From Spirosoma profusum (GTDB taxonomy: Bacteria > Bacteroidota > Bacteroidia > Cytophagales > Spirosomataceae), in assembly GCF_014699005.1 (NCBI RefSeq), contig NZ_JACWZY010000022.1:94906-158905 (forward strand): DNA of 64,000 bases. Reading direction: 5' to 3'. The position numbers were made by a program, and so were the translations under genes. The notes beneath the pieces are model-generated. The model was not told the origin of the DNA. It ran no database searches and worked only from the letters and a program-made list of their open reading frames with translations. This document shows, piece by piece, positions 25,901-33,956 of the stretch. Within the stretch, counting starts at the first letter, position 1; the number at the start of each line of letters is the position of its first letter.

Positions 25901-28869
25901 CCTGAACAACCACTGGCATCGACGGCACGAACCGTGATCGAATAACTACCCGTTTGAGTGGGCGTACCACCCAACACACCCGTACTAGCCAGCGAAATAC
26001 CGGTAGGCAACGCACCGCTGGTTATGCTGAAACTATAATTACCGGAGCCGCCAGTCGCCGTAAACGTACCACTGAACAGGCTGCCCAGTGCTGCTGTTGT
26101 TGTCGCTGGATTAATTATGCTGATGGCCGTGGGGGCTCCCTGATACTCATAAGCACCCATGTCAATCGTGCTGCCAAACATTCGCGTATTGCCCGCCAGA
26201 TCGGTGGCTGGCCCGTTGTAAACTGCGCTGTTACCGGCGTTGATGGCCGGAGAGCAACCTTTGAGCTGGGTAGACGTAGTGCTGACGAAAGGAGAAACCG
26301 TAGTTACTATATTGCCGGTACCCGCCAAATTCACATCAGACAAGGTATAGGTAGCCGTCACAACACCGCCACTATGTGCCATAATGGGCTGTTGGTTAAG
26401 TGGTCCATTGTTGAATACCACACTATTTGTGAGGGTGACATTACCAGACGTATAGATCACATTCCCATAATCAGCGATGTTAGCCTGAAAAGAACAGTTC
26501 GTGATCGTAAACGAATGACTGGTCTGATAACTGTACAGTGCCCCTCCGCCATTATTCGACTCGTTGCCGATAAACGAACAGTTAGTCAGATTAAGCGCTG
26601 TAAATCCCCCATCGCCATTGCCTATTCCTCCGCCGAACAGCGCATAATTGTTTATGAACAAACTATTGCTGATCCGTACATTACTTGTACCTCCATTATA
26701 GACAGAATTAACGATGCCCCCTCCATAACCGCTCAAACCAGAATTATTTCGGAACACGCAGTTTGTCAATACTGGGCTACTGTTTCCACCATCGTACCCG
26801 AAATTACTCATACCGCCACCACCGCCTGCAGCATTCTCTAAAAACAGGCAGTTCTGGAAAGTGGGGCTGCATAGTTGACCATTACCGTTACCCCGGTTTA
26901 TCACACCACCACCACCTTCGTACTGATTTTGTTCTGGTCTTAACCCATATCCTTTGGTAATCACGAAGCCATCCAGCACCGCCGATTGTGTCAGCCCCGG
27001 TGGGTTGTCGATGACGTGCAGGCTGTTGTCTTCAACCGTACCGGGATTACCAATTTCACCACTCAGAATGCTATTGCTGGGCTGACCAGTAGTCGGGTTG
27101 ACGGCAGGTCGTTCATTCAAGCTGTTTTCGTTACCCAGGAATCCCCCGTAGATTGCCACTCCGTTCTTCATAGAGAAACTTAGATTGGGATCGGTGTTGG
27201 CATCGCCACCAGGTTTGTACGTACCCTGCGCCACCCAGACTTCATGGCCACTGTTGCTGAGGTCAATCATGGCTTGCAGGTTCGAGGAAGCATTGCCCCA
27301 CGAACTACCGTCGCCACTGCCACTGGCTGTTGGTTTAACGTAGCGGATTGGCCCTCCTGAGGCTGTTACAGTCAATACGTAGGGCGAACTCAGGTTCGTA
27401 CAGCCACTGGCGTCGGTGCCTCGTACAGTGATGGTGAAACTGCCGCTCTGAGTGGGAATGCCACTCAGCACACCCGTAGAGGACAGACTCAAGCCTCTTG
27501 GCAACGTACCACTGCCGAGCGTAAAACTGTAGGGAGTTGTGCCGCCACTGACGGAGAAGCTCTGACTGAAAGAGGTTCCAGCGTTAGCAGTAGTGACGCC
27601 GGGGTTGTTGACGGTAAGGGTGACGGGGGCGCTCTGATATTCATAAGCCCCTATATCGATGCTACTGCCAAACACCCGCGTACTGCCCGCCAGATCGGTG
27701 GTAGTGGAGTTGGCCGCGTTGTTACCGGTATTGATGGCCGGTGAACAGGCGTTAAGCCGGGCATCGGTGTTGCTGACGAAGGGCAAGATGGCAGTGGTGA
27801 GGTTGCTGTTGCCGGAGTAGCCCGTCACTGAACTCTCAAACAGGCAGTAGGTAGCCGTCAGAGAGTTACTACTAGAATTAGTATTGGTGATGGTATTTAT
27901 TGCACCATTGCCAAACAGCACGCAGTTGGTTAACGTCACAACACCGTTGCCTGCATTAAATATTCCTCCCCCGCCATCAGCAGCCGAATTATTCTGAAAG
28001 CTGCAGTTGGTCAAATTTGGAGTACCGCCTTGATTGAACACTCCTCCACCCTGATTAGCCGAATTAGCTTGAAAGTTACAATTAGTTACCGTTAAGCTGC
28101 TGACGCCAATACTGTATATCCCCCCGCCACTAGTTATAGCCGTATTAGATTGAAAGCTACAGTTAGTCAAACCAGGGCTACTGCCATCATTGTACATTCC
28201 CCCGCCCTGATTAGTCGAATTATTCAGGAAGCTACAGTTAGTGACAATCGGGCTACTGCTATAATTCAGCATCCCCCCACCATAAGAAGAAGCCAGATTA
28301 CTGATGAAGACACAATTACGCACCGTAGGGCTGGTCAACACGTTAATCATGCCACCTCCCTCAATATCATTGCCAGTGCCATTGGCATTACCATTCCGGA
28401 TGACAAAGCCATCCAGCACCGCCGAATTGTCAATACCCGTCTGGTCATTGTTAACTACGTGGTAACTGTTATCGCCGGTGGTGCCCACTGTACCAATATC
28501 CCCGCTGAGCACCGTCGTGAAACTGGTGGGGTTACGTTGTGCAAACGTTGGGGTACCAGTAGCAGCAAAGCCTCCGTATATAGTTACCCCATTTTTCATC
28601 TTAAAGCCAATAGTGCGGTCGTTACTCGTAGTGGGTTTGTATGTACCACGAGCCACCCAGACCTGCTGCACACCGTTGACATCAATCATCGCCTGGAGGT
28701 TCGAAGAAGCATTGGCCCAACTATCTCCGGTGCCTGTACCAGTTGCCGTTGGTTTAACGTAGCGGATCGTTTGTGCCTCGGTAATGATGCTTACCGTAAG
28801 CAGTACCATGAGTAGTACACATACCGGCAGACTGGTGATACGTTGCTGAAAAAGCAAAAGTGAGTTCAT
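22945..28869 (-). CDS. Giant secreted beta-helix / Ig-like protein with T9SS sorting domain
   Basis: 1974 residues. Order: signal peptide (1-33); parallel beta-helix 1 about 35-410, opening RYVKPTATGTGTGDSW and rich in GGGMxN/LTNCSF turns; He_PIG Ig-like about 415-505; beta-helix 2 about 508-920; He_PIG about 925-1010; Ig/SprB-like repeats about 1015-1320; three copies of a ~90-residue module ending YNWLAxC (about 1321, 1604, 1793) alternating with He_PIG domains (DPDG/DPQG signatures); T9SS sorting domain about 1890-1974. Beta-helices of this kind bind or cleave polysaccharide, but no catalytic residues can be assigned. It is a tandem paralogue of the gene at 28993-33390, 123 bases upstream. 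Confidence 0.92.
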   Translation of the reverse strand: MNSLLLFQQRITSLPVCVLLMVLLTVSIITEAQTIRYVKPTATGTGTGDSWANASSNLQAMIDVNGVQQVWVARGTYKPTTSNDRTIGFKMKNGVTIYGGFAATGTPTFAQRNPTSFTTVLSGDIGTVGTTGDNSYHVVNNDQTGIDNSAVLDGFVIRNGNANGTGNDIEGGGMINVLTSPTVRNCVFISNLASSYGGGMLNYSSSPIVTNCSFLNNSTNQGGGMYNDGSSPGLTNCSFQSNTAITSGGGIYSIGVSSLTVTNCNFQANSANQGGGVFNQGGTPNLTNCSFQNNSAADGGGGIFNAGNGVVTLTNCVLFGNGAINTITNTNSSSNSLTATYCLFESSVTGYSGNSNLTTAILPFVSNTDARLNACSPAINTGNNAANSTTTDLAGSTRVFGSSIDIGAYEYQSAPVTLTVNNPGVTTANAGTSFSQSFSVSGGTTPYSFTLGSGTLPRGLSLSSTGVLSGIPTQSGSFTITVRGTDASGCTNLSSPYVLTVTASGGPIRYVKPTASGSGDGSSWGNASSNLQAMIDLSNSGHEVWVAQGTYKPGGDANTDPNLSFSMKNGVAIYGGFLGNENSLNERPAVNPTTGQPSNSILSGEIGNPGTVEDNSLHVIDNPPGLTQSAVLDGFVITKGYGLRPEQNQYEGGGGVINRGNGNGQLCSPTFQNCLFLENAAGGGGGMSNFGYDGGNSSPVLTNCVFRNNSGLSGYGGGIVNSVYNGGTSNVRISNSLFINNYALFGGGIGNGDGGFTALNLTNCSFIGNESNNGGGALYSYQTSHSFTITNCSFQANIADYGNVIYTSGNVTLTNSVVFNNGPLNQQPIMAHSGGVVTATYTLSDVNLAGTGNIVTTVSPFVSTTSTQLKGCSPAINAGNSAVYNGPATDLAGNTRMFGSTIDMGAYEYQGAPTAISIINPATTTAALGSLFSGTFTATGGSGNYSFSITSGALPTGISLASTGVLGGTPTQTGSYSITVRAVDASGCSGSSATYTLVVNQAVATIAGLAATSNTVCVGSPLTITATIGNVTGSYAFTLTNGASTTTGTTSSTSFSQNMTAAGAGSQTFTLTILASGQQASSTTNVTVNPIPTPTLSANFGGTLTCAHTSLTLTAGGGTTYAFSGPTIVSQNPTAGTAVVSASGTYSVVVTSSGCSATTSVQVSQDSSVPTVSISPSIGTPTGVTLSCATPMVSLSAVGSGTYHWSTGAITSSISATSANTYSVTLTSADGCTATTSIVVSQDNTLPMVSISANPSLTITPGQSATLTASGAATYRWSTEVTTNFIVVNNPGPYSVTGSVGNCFAQASVTVFQTTQPTGSFAITAVTTNSCNQIGVDRYAVGFTPQYAGLNGQPVSVSVVNEMFPTTAPGPYTLLLYNDNPTIVLKAQQAGTVGEVSFSYNWLANCNNPQSNTPPRVNQPLVDQVARVGEGFGYTIPQTAFTDNETPQSLVLSVAGLPAGLNFTPPYQIGGVPGVSGVSSVTVTATDPQGLSVSTSFRLTVVEQTATNTPPTVVNPVSNQVAIVQQPYSLNLATTFTDAQTPNALTLTASGLPTGVSLTGTTLSGTPSQTGTSTVTLTATDPDGLTTNTSFGFTVQPASVTATGPFAITGVNPITCTQLSSNRYAISFMPQYAGLNGQTINFQVVNEMAPTTAPGPYSLQLYNDNPTIVLKASQDGSAGEASFSYNWLATCTNPQPNTPPRVNQPLTNQVAKVGEGFGYTIPQTAFTDNESPQSLVLSVTGLPAGLNFSSPTQIGGVPSVTGVSTVVVTATDPQGLSVSTSFLLTVNPANANNGFAITGVQTLSCVTISANKRAIAFTPQYSGLTGEPVSFSVVNELLPTIASGPYSLTLYTDNVTLQLQAQQGNSTTSYTYNWLAACGSNSRQGIMESGTGLQVRVLGNPVEGDWMRVQISGVSGQKVDLGLVDQQGKLVAKQQLSEAGQTDTVSLPIRGQSGLLILSVQTNQQRQQLKVIIR

Positions 28870-28992
28870 AAATAAGATAGTTAAAGTGCTCAGGTAGAGA
28901 TACGTTGTAAGTACCTGACGGTTACACGAATTTGATTACTGAAGTGGATGCTATTTTTAAGTTGGATGGGTCAGTCGAAACGTAACGCGCCA

Positions 28993-31900
28993 TTATTGCC
29001 CTAGTCGGACCTTACCACCAGTGCTAAAGGTTAATCGCCCCTGCGCTACGTAGCGGATACGCTGGCAGTTCACCATCGTGCTGGCGGGCACCGTAACCTG
29101 ATGGGCAATCGTCACTACGTTATCCGCAGCCGGCACCTGATTGCAGGACCACGTAGCAGGATCATTCCAGCTCCCGTTTTTGACACTGGTTAGTAGATTC
29201 GACGGGCAGGGCTGATACTCATAAGCGCCCATGTCGATCCGGCCGTTTTCAAACCGGACATTACCCGCCAGATCGGTTAAACCCACCGTAGCGGTTGTGG
29301 TAGCAGGGTCGCCCGCGTCGATGGCAGGCGAATTAGCAGCCAGCATGACGTTGGCTGTGCTGGCAAAGGGCGATGTAGTGGTAGTAATGTTACCGGTTAC
29401 ACTCGTGTAACCCGTTGTCGAAGCATCGAATAAGGAGTAGCGAGCCGAAGGCGGTACCGTATTGGTGCTATTCCCGAACGTAGTATTCCCGAAAATAGAG
29501 GAAGCATAATTTCCGAAAAAGATGCAGTTGGTAAGCTGCGGAACGGAGGTTGTCTGAGTGCCTTCATTAAAAATGGCCCCACCCGAAAAAGCCGTGTTAT
29601 CAAGGAAAGAGCAGTTAATGAGTACAGGACTATTGTTCGCAAAAAATCCCCCATTGTAGATGGCACCTCCCATGTTGGGGCCGGTATTTCGGATAAACGC
29701 GCAGTTGACTATCAGAGGGCTACACGACACGTCGGTTGTAGAGCTGTAGATGCCAGCACCCCGGTTGTTAGCATAATTGTCTACAAATACACAATTCCGA
29801 ATTTGCAGGCTACTCTGCGACATACTGAGGCCACCTCCATTACCATCAACGATTGATGCGCCAAGGCCTCTGGCACCTGTGATGATAAACCCATCGAGGA
29901 TTGTCGTATTTGCTAATCCAGTACCGACAAGGATGTGGTAGCTGTTATCCGTTGTAGTACTGGGATCGCCGATCTCGCCCGAGAGGATAGTGGTAAAACT
30001 GCCCGGATTTCGGTCTGTCATAGCAGGTGTGCCCGTAGCAGGAAAGCCCCCGTAAATCGCCACGCCACTCTTCAGCGAGAAACTAATGGTACGTGCCGTT
30101 GTGCTGGTTGGTTTATACGTACCTGCTCCGACCCAAACCTGCAAAACACCTGTCGCACTGATCTGACTCTGCAAATCGCCCGATGCATTGGCCCAACTGG
30201 TTCCGTCGCCATTGGCTCCTGCCCGAACGTAGCGGAGCGTGGGGGGAGGTACAGGAATCGTCAGTACGTAGGTTAAACCAATAGCCGTACACGTATTAGT
30301 ATCACGGGCCATCACAACTAATGAAAAACTGCCGCTCTGGGTCGACGTACCGGAAAGTATGCCAGTTGTTGAGAGACTCAGACCGGATGGCAGGCTTCCA
30401 CTGGCTAAACTGAAGCTGTATGGGCTTACGGTACCAGACGCCGTAAAGGTTTGACTGAACGTAGCACCGACTGTAGCCGTATTGACCGTCGGATTCGAAA
30501 CCACGATCAGCGTTTTGCTGGTGATGGAAATGACTTGTGCATTGGCGCAACCCTGCGCATTCGTTGCGGATACGGTATACGTACCGGGCGTATTGATAAC
30601 GGCCGTACCTGCCGACTGACTCTGGCTGATGATGCTTCCGCCCGTAAACGAATACGTGAATGGAGCACCGTTGTTGCCCACTGCGGTGAGCGTTAGGGAG
30701 GTTTGTTTGCAGGTCAGGGTGGTACTGGGGCTGGCCGATAACGTAACAGCAAATCCATTGCCCGCTGCCTGAAACTCAGCAGCTCCCATGTCCACTACGT
30801 TGCCAAAAATGCGGGGGTTACCGACCAGATCGGTTACGGGTAATGCTGTTGACGAATAGGGGCCGCTGAGAGCCGTCTGACTGGCTGGAGAACCCGCGTC
30901 GATGGCCGGAGCGCAAGAATTAAGTGCGATACCGGTGGTGCTCACAAAGGGCGAACTACTGGCACTGACATTTCCGGTTAGACTGGTGTATCCCGTCATC
31001 CCGACTTCAAACAGCGAGTAACGAGCCCGCACAAGACCACCATTATTGTATAAACCAGTAGCGCCCCCATTGTTGAAAAGAATGCAGTTGGTAATGGTAA
31101 GGCTAGTGCCATAGGTGGAGATGGCACCACCGTTGACTGTTGCCTGATTTCCCTGAAATGTACAGTTGATGAGGTCTGTAGCACCATTTTCATGATAAAT
31201 ACCACCACCGGCTGCCGCCGTATTACTCAAAAACGCGCAGTTCGTCACGAGTGGGCTGCTGTTATCCCCATTGTACATCCCCCCCCCGCTAAGTGGCGCG
31301 TAATTACCATCAAACCAGCAATTGCTTATCGTCGGGCTGCTGACAACATTAGCCATACCAGCTCCTACCGACTCAAACGTATTACCGCTCCTAGCATAAC
31401 CACCCGTGATGGTGAAACCATCCAGTACAGCAGTCCTGTCTAGGTTGTTATTATAGATGACATGAAAACTGTTGTCAGTCGTGCTGGTCGGATCGCCAAT
31501 TTCGCCCGACAGAATCGTTGGGTTATTCGCCGGGTTTCGCTGGCTGAGCGTAGTTTCGGTTCCGGCAAAACCACCGTAAATCGCCACGCCACTTTTCATC
31601 GAAAAACTTACGGTGCGGCTATCCTGACCTGTTGTACTTGTAGGTGTATACGTACCAGCCGCTACCCAGACCTGTTGTGCACCCGGTGTGTTAATCAGGG
31701 TTTGTATATCTCCCGATGCATCGGCCCAACTGCTGCCCGTGCCGCTGGCTCCTGCCTTTGCATACAGGGTGGGTTGCGGAGGGATGTAGACCGTTATCGG
31801 GAACGTTGATACGTTAGTCATACAGTTGTTGGCATCCTTTCCCTGCACATCAATCAAGAAATTACCACTTTGCGCAGGCGTACCTGAGAGCACACCGGCC

Positions 31901-33390
31901 GTTGACAGATTCAGACCGGATGGTACGTTGCCACCCACTATACTGAAACTATACGGACTAACGCCCCCACCCGATGCAGTAAAGGTCTGACTGAAGGGAA
32001 CGCCCACAGTGGCTGTATTTACAGTTGGATTACTGACCACCGGAATCGTACTGACAATCGTTATTGAACTGGGATTGCTACAACCCACTGCGTTTGTTGC
32101 GGTTACCGAATAGATCCCCGCTACGTTAATCTGTGCGATTCCATCTGTTACGTTCTGATTGAGAATTCCGCCCCCGCCAGTCCGTGCGAACGTGTAGGAA
32201 AACGGGCCATTAGCACTGCCAGACGCTGTCAGTGTCAGGCTGGTAGCAGCGCAGGAGAGCGTAGTACTGGGGGCGCTGGTGAGTGAGAGGGCAAATCCGT
32301 TTCCCATCCCCTGATATTCCACGGCCCCCATATCGATCCGATCATTCGCATAGAAACGAGGATTTCCTGCCAAATCGGTGAGGCCAACCGTTGCCGACGT
32401 AGTGGTCGGATTGCCCGAATCGATAGCGAGTGTACAGTTGGTTAGGGCGACACTGCTTGTGCTCACAAAAGGAGTAACTCTGGTGGTGATGTTACCCGTT
32501 ACGCTGGAATAACCCGTTACGGTAGCTTCGAACAAACAGTAACTGGCCGATACGTTACCACTAATGACACTACTGCCATTGCCAAACAATACGCTGTTAA
32601 CTAAGGTAGTCGTGCCTATTATATTATAAATAGCCCCGCTGATAACTGCTGAATTGCCCTGAAAAGAACAGTTAGTCAGCGTCGGATTACTATTATTATT
32701 ATATAGTGCCCCACCTACGGAGCTAGCCGTGTTGTTCAGAAACGCGCAGTTGATGAGGGATGGGTTACTGCTGCTTAGGTTATAAACCCCTCCGCCGTTA
32801 GTCGCGCTATTACCGATGAAAAGGCAGTTAACCACCTTCGGACCGCTGCCGGTATTGAACATTCCACCTCCAGTGGTTGTGTTATTGCTACTTCTACCGT
32901 TTGCCCGTCCACCCATAATGGTGAAGCCATCCAGCAGAGCCGTGTTGTTCACGCTTGTATTGCTGATGACGTGGTAACTGTTGTCGGTCGTGCTGGTTGG
33001 ATCACCAATTTCACCCGAGAGAACGGTCGAATTACTACCTGTATTACGTTGTGTTAAGATCGTTTCCGTTCCTGCGAAGCCGCCGTAGATAGCGACTCCG
33101 TTCTTCATTGAAAAGCTGACAGTCCGGCTGTCGGGACCGGTTGTAGAGGTTGGTGTATACGTACCAGCCGCCACCCAAACCTGATCATTCGACGTACTGG
33201 CGTTGATCATGGTTTGTAAGTTTTCCGAAGCATTGACCCAGGACGTACCATCGCCGGTACCCGAAGCCGATGGTTTAACGTAGCGGATAGTCTGCGCCTG
33301 CGTCGTGAGACACAAACTCAGCAATGCCACGAGCGGCAAAGGCATCAGGAAACGTAACAAGCCTGAAAAAGTCGGTAAATAAAAATTCAT
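28993..33390 (-). CDS. Giant secreted beta-helix / Ig-like protein, no T9SS domain seen
   Basis: 1465 residues. A signal peptide (about 1-33) is followed by three beta-helix blocks (starting about 35, 545 and 1040), each opening with a (R/L)YVK/AxAxGxGxSWxxAS motif, then a QVWVAAGTYTPTSTT segment and NGVAIYGGF. He_PIG and SprB-like Ig domains lie between them. The end is a short module (CPSNLLTSVKNGSWNDPATW ... CQRIRYVAQGRLTF) of the G8-like type. No sorting domain is present, unlike the paralogue downstream, so export to the surface by T9SS is uncertain. The block openings are near-identical in the two proteins, pointing to duplication and exchange between them. Confidence 0.9.
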   Translation of the reverse strand: MNFYLPTFSGLLRFLMPLPLVALLSLCLTTQAQTIRYVKPSASGTGDGTSWVNASENLQTMINASTSNDQVWVAAGTYTPTSTTGPDSRTVSFSMKNGVAIYGGFAGTETILTQRNTGSNSTVLSGEIGDPTSTTDNSYHVISNTSVNNTALLDGFTIMGGRANGRSSNNTTTGGGMFNTGSGPKVVNCLFIGNSATNGGGVYNLSSSNPSLINCAFLNNTASSVGGALYNNNSNPTLTNCSFQGNSAVISGAIYNIIGTTTLVNSVLFGNGSSVISGNVSASYCLFEATVTGYSSVTGNITTRVTPFVSTSSVALTNCTLAIDSGNPTTTSATVGLTDLAGNPRFYANDRIDMGAVEYQGMGNGFALSLTSAPSTTLSCAATSLTLTASGSANGPFSYTFARTGGGGILNQNVTDGIAQINVAGIYSVTATNAVGCSNPSSITIVSTIPVVSNPTVNTATVGVPFSQTFTASGGGVSPYSFSIVGGNVPSGLNLSTAGVLSGTPAQSGNFLIDVQGKDANNCMTNVSTFPITVYIPPQPTLYAKAGASGTGSSWADASGDIQTLINTPGAQQVWVAAGTYTPTSTTGQDSRTVSFSMKSGVAIYGGFAGTETTLSQRNPANNPTILSGEIGDPTSTTDNSFHVIYNNNLDRTAVLDGFTITGGYARSGNTFESVGAGMANVVSSPTISNCWFDGNYAPLSGGGMYNGDNSSPLVTNCAFLSNTAAAGGGIYHENGATDLINCTFQGNQATVNGGAISTYGTSLTITNCILFNNGGATGLYNNGGLVRARYSLFEVGMTGYTSLTGNVSASSSPFVSTTGIALNSCAPAIDAGSPASQTALSGPYSSTALPVTDLVGNPRIFGNVVDMGAAEFQAAGNGFAVTLSASPSTTLTCKQTSLTLTAVGNNGAPFTYSFTGGSIISQSQSAGTAVINTPGTYTVSATNAQGCANAQVISITSKTLIVVSNPTVNTATVGATFSQTFTASGTVSPYSFSLASGSLPSGLSLSTTGILSGTSTQSGSFSLVVMARDTNTCTAIGLTYVLTIPVPPPTLRYVRAGANGDGTSWANASGDLQSQISATGVLQVWVGAGTYKPTSTTARTISFSLKSGVAIYGGFPATGTPAMTDRNPGSFTTILSGEIGDPSTTTDNSYHILVGTGLANTTILDGFIITGARGLGASIVDGNGGGLSMSQSSLQIRNCVFVDNYANNRGAGIYSSTTDVSCSPLIVNCAFIRNTGPNMGGAIYNGGFFANNSPVLINCSFLDNTAFSGGAIFNEGTQTTSVPQLTNCIFFGNYASSIFGNTTFGNSTNTVPPSARYSLFDASTTGYTSVTGNITTTTSPFASTANVMLAANSPAIDAGDPATTTATVGLTDLAGNVRFENGRIDMGAYEYQPCPSNLLTSVKNGSWNDPATWSCNQVPAADNVVTIAHQVTVPASTMVNCQRIRYVAQGRLTFSTGGKVRLGQ

Positions 33391-33956
33391 AAACGGTATA
33401 GACTAAGGATTCACGTAGAAATTATTGGAGATAGCCAATCACTATCCCAGATCAATTGAGTGGAAAAAAGAGGAAGGGTGTAGGAAGCGGAAAGCCTTTA
33501 CCGTTTGGTGAATACAATAAGCGCTACGTCCTGTCTCCCATCGGCATTGATACGTATGCTGGTGCGTGTGGGATCGGTGGTATACAACGTAACAGGCAAA
33601 TTGTCGAATGCTGTTTTGCGCAGCGAAAAACCGATGGAGGCTGGATTGCCCTGAATGTCGGTTATGAACCAGGCTTTGGCGGTGCCATTGCCCATCGATA
33701 GAGATGGTCCGTTAAAGAGAGGTAAAATGAGCGGGTAGACGTAGTGTTTCATGACCAGAATGAGTAGGGACGCAGCCAATAAGGCTATCTGATTGACAGG
33801 CGTAAAATTGACTGTTAGTAGGCGCCCGGTGTTAACTCTCTTTCGTCAATCCTTTGCTCATTTTCGTCATCGTTACACTTTTAAGTGTTTTATAATAAAA
33901 AACAGACCAATTATTGGCCTATTTAATTTATTATTTTACAATATTAGTAACTTTAG
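33391..33956. other. Spacer between the beta-helix gene and the hybrid regulator
   Basis: 566 bases. Apart from the doubtful 93-codon ORF at 33498-33779, I see only AT-rich DNA near 33880-33950 and no palindrome or RNA gene. Confidence 0.5.
33498..33779 (-). CDS. Short uncharacterised protein with hydrophobic N-terminus
   Basis: 93 codons with a hydrophobic start (MAASLLILVMKHYVYPLIL) and a body containing GNGTAKAWFITDIQGNPASIGFSL, a pattern I associate with small secreted Bacteroidota proteins but cannot name. It could be an intact small secreted protein or the remnant of a longer one. It lies between the second beta-helix gene and the hybrid regulator, on the same strand as both. No ribosome-binding site helps to choose the start. 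Doubtful. Confidence 0.35.
   Translation of the reverse strand: MAASLLILVMKHYVYPLILPLFNGPSLSMGNGTAKAWFITDIQGNPASIGFSLRKTAFDNLPVTLYTTDPTRTSIRINADGRQDVALIVFTKR

Noticed and set aside
25954..26841. 295-codon plus-strand ORF within the first beta-helix giant
   Set aside because: Antisense to a clear secreted protein, Arg/Thr/Ile-rich composition typical of a shadow of Thr/Ser/Gly-rich coding DNA, no family resemblance.
28150..28815. 221-codon plus-strand ORF
   Set aside because: Antisense shadow of the beta-helix region; no domain or start signal.
22945..33390. Repeated short motifs that might suggest a CRISPR array or tandem DNA repeat
   Set aside because: The repeats follow protein domain copies (beta-helix turns, Ig-like domains) at irregular spacing and in frame; there are no unique spacers or cas genes.
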